Below are positions 50,401 through 61,060 of a stretch of DNA of 64,000 nucleotides, piece after piece. Position 1 is the stretch's first letter. Every line of letters begins with the position of its first letter. The DNA is taken from contig CM119263.1 in assembly GCA_051294375.1 (NCBI GenBank), forward strand, positions 28,798,188-28,862,187. Direction: 5' to 3'. The stretch comes from Paraspadella gotoi. Its lineage: Eukaryota > Chaetognatha. The notes beneath the pieces were generated by a model. The model searched no databases and was not told the origin of the DNA. It saw only the letters and a program-made list of their open reading frames with translations. A program made the position numbers and the translations under genes.

Positions 50401-53400
50401 TTTCTCGTCAAAGTCTAACTTGTCACCCAACATTTCAGTAACCAAGTTCCGGTTTTTGTTCAGGGTCAATTTGTTTATTTTACAACCTAATCCATCTTTT
50501 TTTGGTGTTTCGAGACAGGTGTAAAGAAATTTAAACAAAGTTCAAGAAAGTAAACTATCTGCATTTAAAAAGTTCAACACTTTCTTTCAAGAAAAGAAAA
50601 TTGAAAAAAAAACAAAACATAACGCCGACCATGCACGGAGAAACTCCTGCACAATAAAGGCCTCTTGTCCTCTTCTCATTTCGCGATATTAAGATAAATA
50701 ATGATTCTACTCTACAAAAACTCACGCAGGATTAAAGATATAAACAAACAAAGCAAATAGACTTTATGAGAATAAAAAGGAAAAACTAATACAAAAAAAA
50801 CTCGGAAAAGCGACAGAGAAACAATTAAAAAGAATAATAGAATAATAGAATAATCTAAAAAAAGAAAAACCACGCTAATAGAAAAAGAAAACTAAATTCT
50901 TTTTAAAAAAAAGTAAAACGAAACATAACTAGGAAAGAATGATTTGTTTTTTTGATTTATCGTACCTTCCGATATCGACGTACCTAGGGGCGACGTCCCC
51001 CGCCCCCGCGCAGCCAAGGGGGTGGAGCCCCGTGTTGAGGGGGTTGGGGGTTTCGGGGTCGGGCTTTAGCCGACAACGGTGGAGACGGTAGCCGACGAGG
51101 AAACCGACAAGAAGAGAGAAGACGATGGAAAGAAGAACGGCGACCGCCATCATAGGGGCGGAGTAGATCTCTGTGTGTTTCTCGGTCACTGTGTGTGTGG
51201 AGGTGTGATGGAGAGGGAGAGGGGGGAGGTAGGGGGGGTAGCGATGGTGGGGTTAAGAAGAGGAGAAGAGATTTCGGAGGAGACGGTGGAATTTGGTGAG
51301 TTGTCGGGTTGAAAAAAAAATAAAAGAAATTCATAAGTATTTAAAAATAAGAAACGATGTTCAAATTGTTGTCTGAGGCCCCGTAAACCGAACACGCATT
51401 GGCAATCGAGTGAATAAAAAAAATCCTCATGCAAAAAAAAACCCAAAAAATGTTTATATAAAAAAATATAATAAAATAATAATATAATTAAAAAAATGGA
51501 ATCGATGTCCTTTTGTTTCCAACCAAAAAATCGAAGGTGAGTAAAAAAAAACCAAAATATAAAAAAATATCCCGGTTTTTTTTTCAAAACGAAGCTTCTT
51601 CGCCTTACCATCTGGGTGAGAATTAATGGGTTTGACTAGAATGTATTGCGGGTGATCGAATTCGCTGGAATTGCGAGAGCGAGTGATTGAGTGGCTGCGT
51701 GCGTGCGAATGTGAGTCCGAGTGATCGATTGCGTGCCACTGTGGGTCTGTATCGCTGCGATTAGTATACTGTGAATCTGAATGATTTCGGTTCTCGTTCG
51801 TTTGCGGCGAATCTAGAAGGTGGCCTTTTGTTTTTTCAAGATGGCGCCCAAAATTAAAAATAAAAAAGGGAATTGGGCCGATTTGAACTAAAGAATTCGA
51901 GGTTACAATGAACGACGGTTTTTATCGTATTCTGTAAAATTGTAGTTGAAGGAAATAAGGACAAAGGCTAAAGTCATTCATTTCAGTGGTTCCACTGTAC
52001 CTAGTTGCTACAAAATATTAGTAAAGTCACCAACTAAATGACTAGAAATTAGTATGGAAATAAAGGAAAAATGCTATCTTGTTTATTTTATTTTTTCAGT
52101 AGTAGGAGTAGAAGTAGTTGTAGTAGTATAAGTAGTAGTAGTAATAGCAGTAGTAGAAGTGGTAGTAGTAGTAGTAAAAGTAATAGCGAGTAGTAGAAGA
52201 AGTAGTAGCAGTAGTAGTAATAAATGCAGTAGTAGAAGAAGTAGTATGTAGTAGTAGTAGTAATAGCAGTAGTAGACGTGGTATTAATAGTAGTAGTAGT
52301 AATAGCAGTAGTAGTAGTAGTAGAGTAGTAGTAGTAGTAGTAAAGCAGTAGTAGTAAGTAGTAGTAGTAATAGCAGTATTAGAAGAAGTAGAAGTAGTAG
52401 TTAGTAACTAGTAGTAGTAGTAGTAGTAGTAGGAATAGCAGTAGTAGAAGAAGCAGTAGTAGTAAAATAGCAGTAGTAGAAGTGGTAGTAATAGTAGCAG
52501 TAGTAGTAGTAGTAGCAGTAATGGTATTAATAGTTTAATTCATGTTTTGTATTTTTGTACAAAGAAAAAAAAGGTAAGCCATGACTATCTAACGAAGTAG
52601 AGATGTAATGATGTAGAGATAAAGTAATGTAGTGATGTAGCGACTGCAGCCTTCTCACCTGGATTGGCCGTAATTCCCGAAATGCTGTTGGACTCAGGCG
52701 CTGTTGTTGAAGACAAGACTTCTCGGTCGAATTCTTTTGATGGAGAGGATGATGCAGACGCAAGTGATGGGGCAGTTTGTTCCGAAAGGGAAAGGAAAGT
52801 TTCGGGCAAGGGTTGGAGAAAAAATAAGTGAGGTTTAATTTTACATTTCGACAATTATTCTACAATAGAAAAAAAAGTTAAAACAATAAAAGAGACCACC
52901 ATGCAAATCGAAAAAAAGATGTCACGAAAGCACCATAGAAGGAAAAAAAGAAAACAGATTGGTAGAGAGATTAATGGGTAAGTTTAGTAGGGATTTTTTT
53001 TTTTTTTTTTGGTTTCGACGATGGGCAGTGAAGCGATTGGATTTTTTTTTGTTTATTTTTTTGCGGGGTTAATTATAATAATGTAAATAAAGACACCATA
53101 CGAATTGAGAAATAGAAGTAGAAATAGAAATATGAGGTTTCCCTCCAGGGAGATTTAAATGTTCGTCGTTTATTTTGATTAGTTTAGAGTAAATTGTCTT
53201 TTTATAAATTTAATTTACATATATTTTTTTAACTTGTTATTTAGTTTGTTCGTTTGTTATATTTTTTGTGAGTAGAGGGGCAGAGATGTGTAAATTATAT
53301 GATAAAAAAGTAAATTAAAAAAATAAAAGCACTGTACCATCCACTTAATACTTTTTTCACGAAATATACGTCTAAGTGCGAACGCTAGATCTGTTTTTTT

Positions 53401-54763
53401 TTATTTGTTTTTTTTTTTTTGGTTTCGTATTTTTTGTTTTGTTTTCCGTTGGCACCTGAAGTTGTCTGTTCCGGGCACTTGCATCCGTTGGGAGACGGAA
53501 GGACAAGACACCGGGCAGTCGGGCGTACGCGGGAGGGGAAAGGGGTGAAGAAGAGGGGGAGGGGGTTTTGAACGATGGGGTGTGGAAGGAGGGTCGGTGA
53601 AAACGCGGGGAAAAAAGGTGGAAAGAGACAGAAAAACGAGGAGAATCATGAAAAAAACGAAAAACGATCGAAATTCGTCCGGTTTTTTTTTTTTAGAAAA
53701 CAAAAGACGTCGATCATCGATTGCGTGTTAAATTTGCGTGTGAGCGAGATGTGCGTGCGAGAAATAGGAAATAATGCATGAAGGATTATCGTGCGTGTAA
53801 ATTAGTGAAGTGCATGTGTGAATAAAACGTGTCCGCCAAACATGAACGCGGTTCGTTCTTCTTTCTCGCAACAAATTACAGTGAAAGTGAAAGTGAAACG
53901 CAAAAGTCATGATTTTTCAGAATCGCGTAAAAATTCGTCAAAAAAAGAGTCATGCAAAAAAATCGAAAAGCCAAAGAAAAAAAAAGCGAATGGCAAAAAT
54001 GGGTAATAGAAAGATGGTAGATGACGAATGGCGGGTGGTAAATGAGAAATGGTATGTGGCAAAAGTTGAAGACGAATGAGGAATGGAAAGATTAAAATCA
54101 AGATGGCGATCAACTCAAGAAAAATGGCGACCGGCAGATGGCGAATGAAGGATAAAGAATCATAACTGGCGATTGATGGACCAAATGATAGTTAATGACA
54201 TTAATTAAAGTTAAATAGAAACTCAACAATGGAAATTGATCAGTGATAGATAACGAACGTCAAAAATAATGAATGACCAATGACAAAAAAAAATGGGGAA
54301 CAATGACAGTCGCATAAATCGTCACTCCTTGGTCGAAAAGAAAAAACTTGGCTTCGAGATTTCCTTCTTTTCCTCCTCCTCCTCCTCCTCCTCCTCCTCC
54401 TCCTTCTCCTCCTCCTCCTCCCGGACTTCCTCTCACCTTTGGTCGTCTCCGGTTCGTAAGGTCCGTCGAGGCAGCGACTGTCAGAACCTTTTGCGATGTT
54501 TTGGATTCTGTTCAAAAAAAGGGGAGGGTGAGGGGAAGAGGGGGAGAGAGGGAGAGGGAGAGTGGTAAAGGAGAGGGAAGAGGGGAGAGGGAGGAAAGGA
54601 GATAAAATGAGGTCGTTTGAAGGAAATCTTAAAATCGAATCGATCAATCGTAAAAAAAAAAGAGGAATTGGAACTAAATTCTCTGTCGCGTTCGTGAGTC
54701 GTGATTTGCTGTCGTAAGAAGAAAATTACTCACTTTCTTTCTAAATTTTCTTCTTACTATTTT

Positions 54764-54814
<51 letters not shown>

Positions 54815-56527
54815 CTCTTTCTATTTCTTTTACAATTAACCGCCCTTACCCAAACTTCCAAACTTACCCCTGTTTAAAATTTCCGCATCTGTTCTCGTGC
54901 CAGGCGCAGTAAGGATCCTGCAGCGCCACGCACCCGCCGCATCTGTTCCGAAGGCCGCATCGATGCAGCGGCACCTGTCGGACTTCGGACTTGGATACGA
55001 CGACGAGCATGTCCGAGTATTGTGGTCCGCCGCGGTAGATGTGGAGGTTGACCACGGGGGTGTCCGACTGTGGGCAAGGGAAGTTGAGGTCGAGGTAAAA
55101 TCAGGGTAATGTAAATATAGAAATTAAATTTTATAAAAAAATATATATGAAAAATTGCAAGATTACTTGTTTTACTATATTAGACATTAAAAATAATTTT
55201 CGAAATTTTGACTCTTGCTTTTACGCTAATATGTTTTATACTTTTTATCAAATTAGTGCAATCAATTTTATGAAATTCATCTATTCATTCATCTATTCAA
55301 GCTTTCAATCAAGACTCTCTCCACAGTTTAGTTTATTATACCCAAAGTACTTGGCTTCCCTGCTAATAAAGTGGTATAATGTATAAGGAGCTTCAATCGT
55401 ATAAAAGGATCATTTTCCCAAGTAATAACCTTTAAAATTTCGAATTAACTTTTTTTTTATTGTGATCTTCCTTTTTTTCTTTCACTCATAGATCTCAGTG
55501 GATCAAAGCAAATTTGTTTGACATTGACATTTCGAATTTAATTAATGAGTCCAATTGAAAAACCGACGGGACGAAAAAAAAAATATTTTTTTTAGCCTAG
55601 TAACTTCAAAACAAGTTTGAACAAACAATGCCGGATCTGCCCACGATCATTAGCGGTAAGCAGCTGATCAGATAGATAATTAATTAATTAATTAATATGA
55701 ATTTTTTTTAATCGGGTCAAAATCGTTTTCCACTTTGTCTCGCCTGTCAATCACAAAACAACAGTCTCTATCACAAAATTAATTAATTAATTATTTACAA
55801 ATAATTAATTAATTACTTATTTATTAATACTTAATTAATGCAGACCGACGAAGTGAATTATAGAGCCGGAATCCGCTGTAAGCAGATCCGGCTAAAAACT
55901 CTCTCGAGGTCATTAAATTTGACTGTAACGATGAATCCTTTCTAAAAGCGTTACGGATTAAGGTTCTAATTGAAGCCGTTTAATCAAAGTGCGCTCTTTT
56001 TATCGAGGGCGGAGTTCCGTCGTTAAGAATTATAGTATTCGTCTTTCTCTTTTAAACTTTGAATCGGAAAACGGACGTTTAGTGACGTTTTTACGAAATC
56101 ATTACTACCAATATATAATTATTTATCCTTTTATTAAATCAGCTATTATGTCTCCCGACAGTGCAAGTTAATAAAATAATAAACTAGGAAATAACACCTT
56201 GCAAACTTTCAACCAAGAATTAACTCCCACTGTACCATGGGTATAATGTTTTTTTTATGAAGTTTCAACTGGACAAAAGGACGCCTTATGTTTTGGCAAC
56301 CGGCGCTGACTGTAACCGAGAGACGACTGTACCTGGAAGACTGGAATCTCTTCGATGACAACAGAATCGACGTCACTAAAGTCGCCAGAATTGAGAGCTT
56401 TGATCACCATCCCGTTGTCTGAAATTAAAAAGTAATAGAATTTAATATTAGTAATAGTAATATTAATTAATTAATTAATAGTAATATTATTACTATCTTT
56501 TTATCACTTTATATATTCATTCGCGCA

Positions 56528-56599
<72 letters not shown>

Positions 56600-56792
56600 T
56601 ATTTATTTATTTATCGATTGATAAAAACCCATTCAGCCATGCCGAAACTTAAAACAAAAAAGAATTCATCGGTACCAAAAGACCCGAAGTGTGACGCTCT
56701 CTCGCCCTCGGCGAACAGAATCGGGAAGGAAAAGAAAATACGACACTAAAACCCTTTCGGTACTGAAATATCACCCTCTGACATTTGTGGGA

Positions 56793-56851
<59 letters not shown>

Positions 56852-57047
56852 ATCTCTCTCTCTCTTTTCTCTCTCTCTCTCTTATTCTTCTCTCAGTTGG
56901 CATCGCCGCTAATGAGGTGCCGTGCCAAAACGAGACCCCAGTCTCAAAACCAGCTCCGGAGCGTAAATGTCACGACGAAATGGAATATTTGCCATTGTCC
57001 TGTTTTTTTTTGGAGAGAGAGGGATGGGAGCGGCAGTCGTTCTGCTC

Positions 57048-57133
<86 letters not shown>

Positions 57134-58849
57134 ATCAGGAGGAATATCGAAGGAGCAGTCAACCTTATGTCAAATTTCAAAAGTCGATGACAAAATCTTC
57201 TTTTTTATTAGATTTTTTGTCAACTTTTATTTTTTCTTTCATTTTTTCTTTTATTTTCAATTTCCTTTGACGTCGTTTCGACCAAAACCACGAAATTCAT
57301 TCAACATGGATTTGTGAATTTCGATCGTAAACGTTTCCGCCTCTGAATTTTCAACCTCGCAAGTCACTAGGTCCAAGGTTCGAACCCCGCCGAGTTTGGA
57401 ATTATAACTTCGTTCAATCCCTTCATTTAAAATTCTCGATTTAAACTTAGTACGATATAGAATTTAAACTTCTGTATTTAAATCTATCCAAACCATTTTA
57501 AACTTAGTAAACGAATTCAATAACGACGGTCGGATCATGAGGTCTAAACCCCCCCCCCCCGAGACGAGAGTTTGAACCCCATTCCCTCCAGGGTTCAAAC
57601 TCCCACTCGGATCTCGTCCTCCGCGATTCGCGTTTTTGGCCCAAAACAGAATTGAGAGCAAAAGATTAAAAGTGTTTAATGTTTGTTTGGGTCAAATTCA
57701 ATTTTCACTTTTAAATTCAACTTCAAATTATCACATTTTCGATTCTATTTTTACTTTCGGGTGGCGAGTGGTCGGTGGACAAAAAGCAGATAGCCAATAG
57801 TCAATTGCGGATAGCCAATGGTCGATAACCAAAAGGGGGATAGCAAATAGTCAAAAACATTAATTTTTAATTATTCAATCAATAACTATAAATTATTACG
57901 TCATTATTATTACGTCATTAATTATTTAAATATTTACCAATAATACGGATAAGTTTATGTCCAACAGTAGTAATCCTAACACTCGGGCAAACACCTTCCG
58001 TCCCCCGAAATTACTTTTTTTTCACTTACCCTCCAAAAACGACCGTATCCTCGATCAACAATCTCACCCTCCAACCCCCTCCACCTCACCTCCAATTGAA
58101 CTCACCCGTCCCGACGAACATGACGTCGCGCAGCTGGAGGCTGACGTCGTAGACTTGATCCACGGCGATCTTGGTAAACCTGTAGGGCGTGGCCGTTCGG
58201 AGAAGGAGAGGTCGGCCGCCCATCGCGGGGACGGCGGCGTCCATGAGCGGATGCTTCTTGATGAAGTCCAGAGTTAGATCGGGGATCGAGAGGGAATCGT
58301 TCGTGCATGCGCCGGGTCTGGGGAAAGAGGGGATTGATTGATTGATTGAAATGATTGATTGGATTGATTGATTCATTCATTTATTTGGCTTTTATTTGAT
58401 TGATAATAGATTGATTGATTGGTATATAATTACTCGTTTATCGATTAAATGATATTAAAACTAATTCATCGTTTGAATCATTTACTCATGGGATGACTTA
58501 CTGATTGATTGACAGATTGATTATTTGATAAACTATATTATTGAATGGTTTAATAAACCAATTGCCTGTTTGATTGACTGGCTGTTTGATAGCTTTAGAA
58601 AATGACTTTTGGATTTATTTATTTAATCATTTTTTTTAAACTATTTATTTATTTATTTATGTTTTTATCAATCCTCTCACCTCGGCGAAGGCAAGGACGA
58701 TTCCATAACTGGAAGCCAATTTGAGTGAATCGTCTTTTGCTCCTTGAAACTTCCCTCAAAAACTCTGGCGATATCGCCGAAGCGGTAGGCGCAGACGGCG
58801 GACCGCGGGAATGCTGTTTGCTGTGGAAAATGATGGAGGAAAAGGTTTT

Positions 58850-58943
<94 letters not shown>

Positions 58944-60095
58944 GAGAGACGCGATTCCCTATTCTCCTCACCTCGGTTTTTTCGGCATATTTCCCCCCCC
59001 TTCCCTCGCTCGTCGTGCTCGTTCCGCGGTTTTTATTGGTTTGTTTCGACTCGCAGCGCCACGACGGATGCAGCGGACGAAACTGGAAACAAAAGGGAAA
59101 ATAAATGAAAAAGAAAAAGATAAGCGGACAAGAAAAAAAAGTTATTCAAGCGAAAGTTAAAAGGAAAAAAATATAAATTAAAAAAAAAGAAAACTTGCTC
59201 AGGAACAATCTTAGGTAATTAACGACAAAAGTTGATTGATAAATTGTTAGTTTAAATTGATACTTAATGCAAGAGACGAGAAAAGGTTGAAGGTTTTATG
59301 AGATCAAAATCGATTTTTAAGTATCTCAATTATTAGTTTGTGTGTCTTTAGTATTTTTTTTTTAAAGGATGACTCAGCGCAACGCGGAAACCGTTCATTG
59401 TTTGATAGAGTAGTTAATATTATAACGGTTGTAAAGTAATTAATTCAATTTCATTAAAAACATAATAAAAAATTAATTTCGGGTCAAAGGGGTAAGAAAT
59501 AATATCGTTCAAAAGGATAAAAAGAAATTAAAATTATGTATCATTTAAAGAGAAGAATGAAAAAAATAACCACATAAGTGCTTTTTACTTTTTACTTTTT
59601 CTTCTTTTTAAAACTTAAAAATTCGCTCGGTTTTCCTTTCATCCCCGAAAATGTTTGAACCCGATAAAAGGAAAAACAATCCCCGCACTGCGCACGCGCC
59701 AAAAAGATCGACGGAAAAACAAAAGAAAGGAAAACACAATTTGAACGACAGGATTTCTCCGCCCGCTCTCAGAATGTGGACACTTTGCTCAATAGTATTT
59801 TCTTTTCTTGCCTTTTATGTTTGTTCTTACCCTACCTTTCCTTACTCATTTCAAACATTACCCTTCACTGAAAATCTTTTCATACTTCATACTTACTTTC
59901 TACTCTTCACCCTTCCTTTTATTTCTCTTTCCATCCTTCCAACTATCTATCCTTCCATCTATGAATCACTCTATCCTTCCAGCCCTCTATCCATCCATCC
60001 CTCTATCCTTCCATCCCTCTATCCATCACTCGCCCATCATCTCACGAGGGAGAAGAGGCAAAACATTCCGATGCCAACGACATTGGAAAACAACG

Positions 60096-60128
<33 letters not shown>

Positions 60129-61060
60129 TCTTCCGAGATGAAAGGGAATCAACATGGAGAGAAGCTTTAATGACATCGATTCTGAGAAGAGAGAGAGAGA
60201 GAGANNNNNNNNNNNNNNNNNNNNNNNNNNNNNNNNNNNNNNNNNNNNNNNNNNNNNNNNNNNNNNNNNNNNNNNNNNNNNNNNNNNNNNNNNNNNNNNN
60301 NNNNNNNNNNNNNNNNNNNNNNNNNNNNNNNNNNNNNNNNNNNNNNNNNNNNNNNNNNNNNNNNNNNNNNNNNNNNNNNNNNNNNNNNNNNNGAGAGAGA
60401 GGAAAGAAAAGAAAAAAGAGGGGAGAAAAGAATCAGGTAAGAAAAGTAAGAGGGAAAAAAAAGAATGGATAGAAAGCAGAATACAGTAACCAGAAAATAT
60501 AAGAATGAAAACTGAAGTCAGAAAACAGAAGACAGAAGACAGTAAACAAATGACGGAGATAAGAAGGGAAAAAAAGAAAAGGAGGAAAAATGAAAAGAGA
60601 GGAAAGATAATAGAGGAAAGATAATACAAAANNNNNNNNNNNNNNNNNNNNNNNNNNNNNNNNNNNNNNNNNNNNNNNNNNNNNNNNNNNNNNNNNNNNN
60701 NNNNNNNNNNNNNNNNNNNNNNNNNNNNNNNNNNNNNNNNNNNNNNNNNNNNNNNNNNNNNNNNNNNNNNNNNNNNNNNNNNNNNNNNNNNNNNNNNNNN
60801 NNNNNNNNNNNNNNNNNNNNNNNNNNNNNNNNNNNNNNNNNNNNNNNNNNNNNNNNNNNNNNNNNNNNNNNNNNNNNNNNNNNNNNNNNNNNNNNNNNNN
60901 NNNNNNNNNNNNNNNNNNNNNNNNNNNNNNNNNNNNNNNNNNNNNNNNNNNNNNNNNNNNNNNACTTACTCTGGTGTAGTAAAAACTCCATAGATGAACT
61001 TGTCTTCGATTTTTCCTTCCGTCGTAAAGTAAGTTCCTACGATCGGATCAGATGTTGATT
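48219..61060 (-). CDS. Transmembrane semaphorin (class 1/6-like), 5' part missing
   Basis: Exons on the minus strand: 61060-60970, 58820-58681, 58317-58106, 56418-56333, 55067-54868, 54507-54437, 52733-52659, 51776-51609, 51188-50984, 49388-49344, 49121-49034 and 48326-48219 (stop). Phases agree at every junction except the first, which spans two N gaps. The Sema domain shows YGVFTTP, SAVCAYRFGDIARVF, the ND.SIPD..L.FIKKHPLMD block, YRFTKIAVDQV and VMFVGTDNG. A PSI domain follows: PLHRCGLRNRCGGC, then VALQDPYCAWHENRCG. After a Ser-rich linker there is one membrane segment (AVAVLLSIVFSLLVGFLVGY) and a tail of about 120 residues ending HPKVKKVYL. Semaphorins bind plexins to steer axons and cells. 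A single PSI, no Ig or thrombospondin repeats and a cytoplasmic tail point to class 1 (invertebrate) or class 6. The N-terminal half of the Sema domain lies beyond the right edge or in unseen exons. Confidence 0.9.
48897..48983. repeat. (GA)n microsatellite in a semaphorin intron
   Basis: Pure GA tract starting about 50 nt past the splice donor (minus strand) of exon 49121-49034. A shorter (CT)n lies at 48641-48671. Confidence 0.9.
50323..50397. repeat. (CT)n microsatellite
   Basis: Interrupted CT tract in the intron between semaphorin exons 50984 and 49388. On the coding strand it is (GA)n. Confidence 0.9.
52087..52535. repeat. Imperfect (TAG)n trinucleotide tract, ~450 bp
   Basis: Long run of AGT/TAG units with frequent AAG, CAG and AAT variants in a semaphorin intron. 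Stop codons throughout exclude coding on the plus strand. Confidence 0.85.
55297..55440. repeat. Dispersed repeat family 2, second copy
   Basis: Shares CAAGCTTTCAATCAAGACTC, AGTACTTGGCTTCCCTG and a downstream CAATCGTATAAAAGG with the copy at 46170-46400. It lies in a semaphorin intron. Confidence 0.65.
55600..55895. repeat. MITE-like family 3, short copy
   Basis: The ends carry inverted blocks: GCCGGATCTGC near 55630 and GCAGATCCGGCTAAAAA near 55885. The interior is AT-rich, with (TTAA/TAAT)n. It resembles 23030-23780 and its mirror copy at about 27725-28470. No transposase is present. It lies in a semaphorin intron. Confidence 0.55.
57568..57602. repeat. Perfect 12-bp inverted repeat
   Basis: GAGTTTGAACCC at 57568-57579 and GGGTTCAAACTC at 57591-57602 with an 11-nt loop, in a semaphorin intron. 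A tRNA T-arm-like GGTTCGAACCCC occurs 190 bp to the left (57377). There is no complete tRNA. Confidence 0.6.
58850..58946. repeat. (GA)n microsatellite before a semaphorin acceptor
   Basis: On the transcribed minus strand this is a (TC)n tract 30-125 nt upstream of the acceptor at 58821. Confidence 0.85.
60187..60963. other. Two N gaps in a semaphorin intron
   Basis: Undetermined bases at 60205-60392, inside a (GA)n tract, and at 60632-60963, which starts 7 nt past the splice donor of the exon ending at 60970. A small exon could be hidden here. Confidence 0.95.

Noticed and set aside
53457-53478. Possible 22-nt semaphorin microexon encoding VPGTDNF
   Set aside because: The flanking exons 54507-54437 and 52733-52659 join in phase without it, and including it shifts the frame to a stop.
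57360-57400. tRNA-like GGTTCGAACCCC on the plus strand
   Set aside because: Only a T-arm-like motif is present; no acceptor, D-arm or anticodon arm can be drawn around it.
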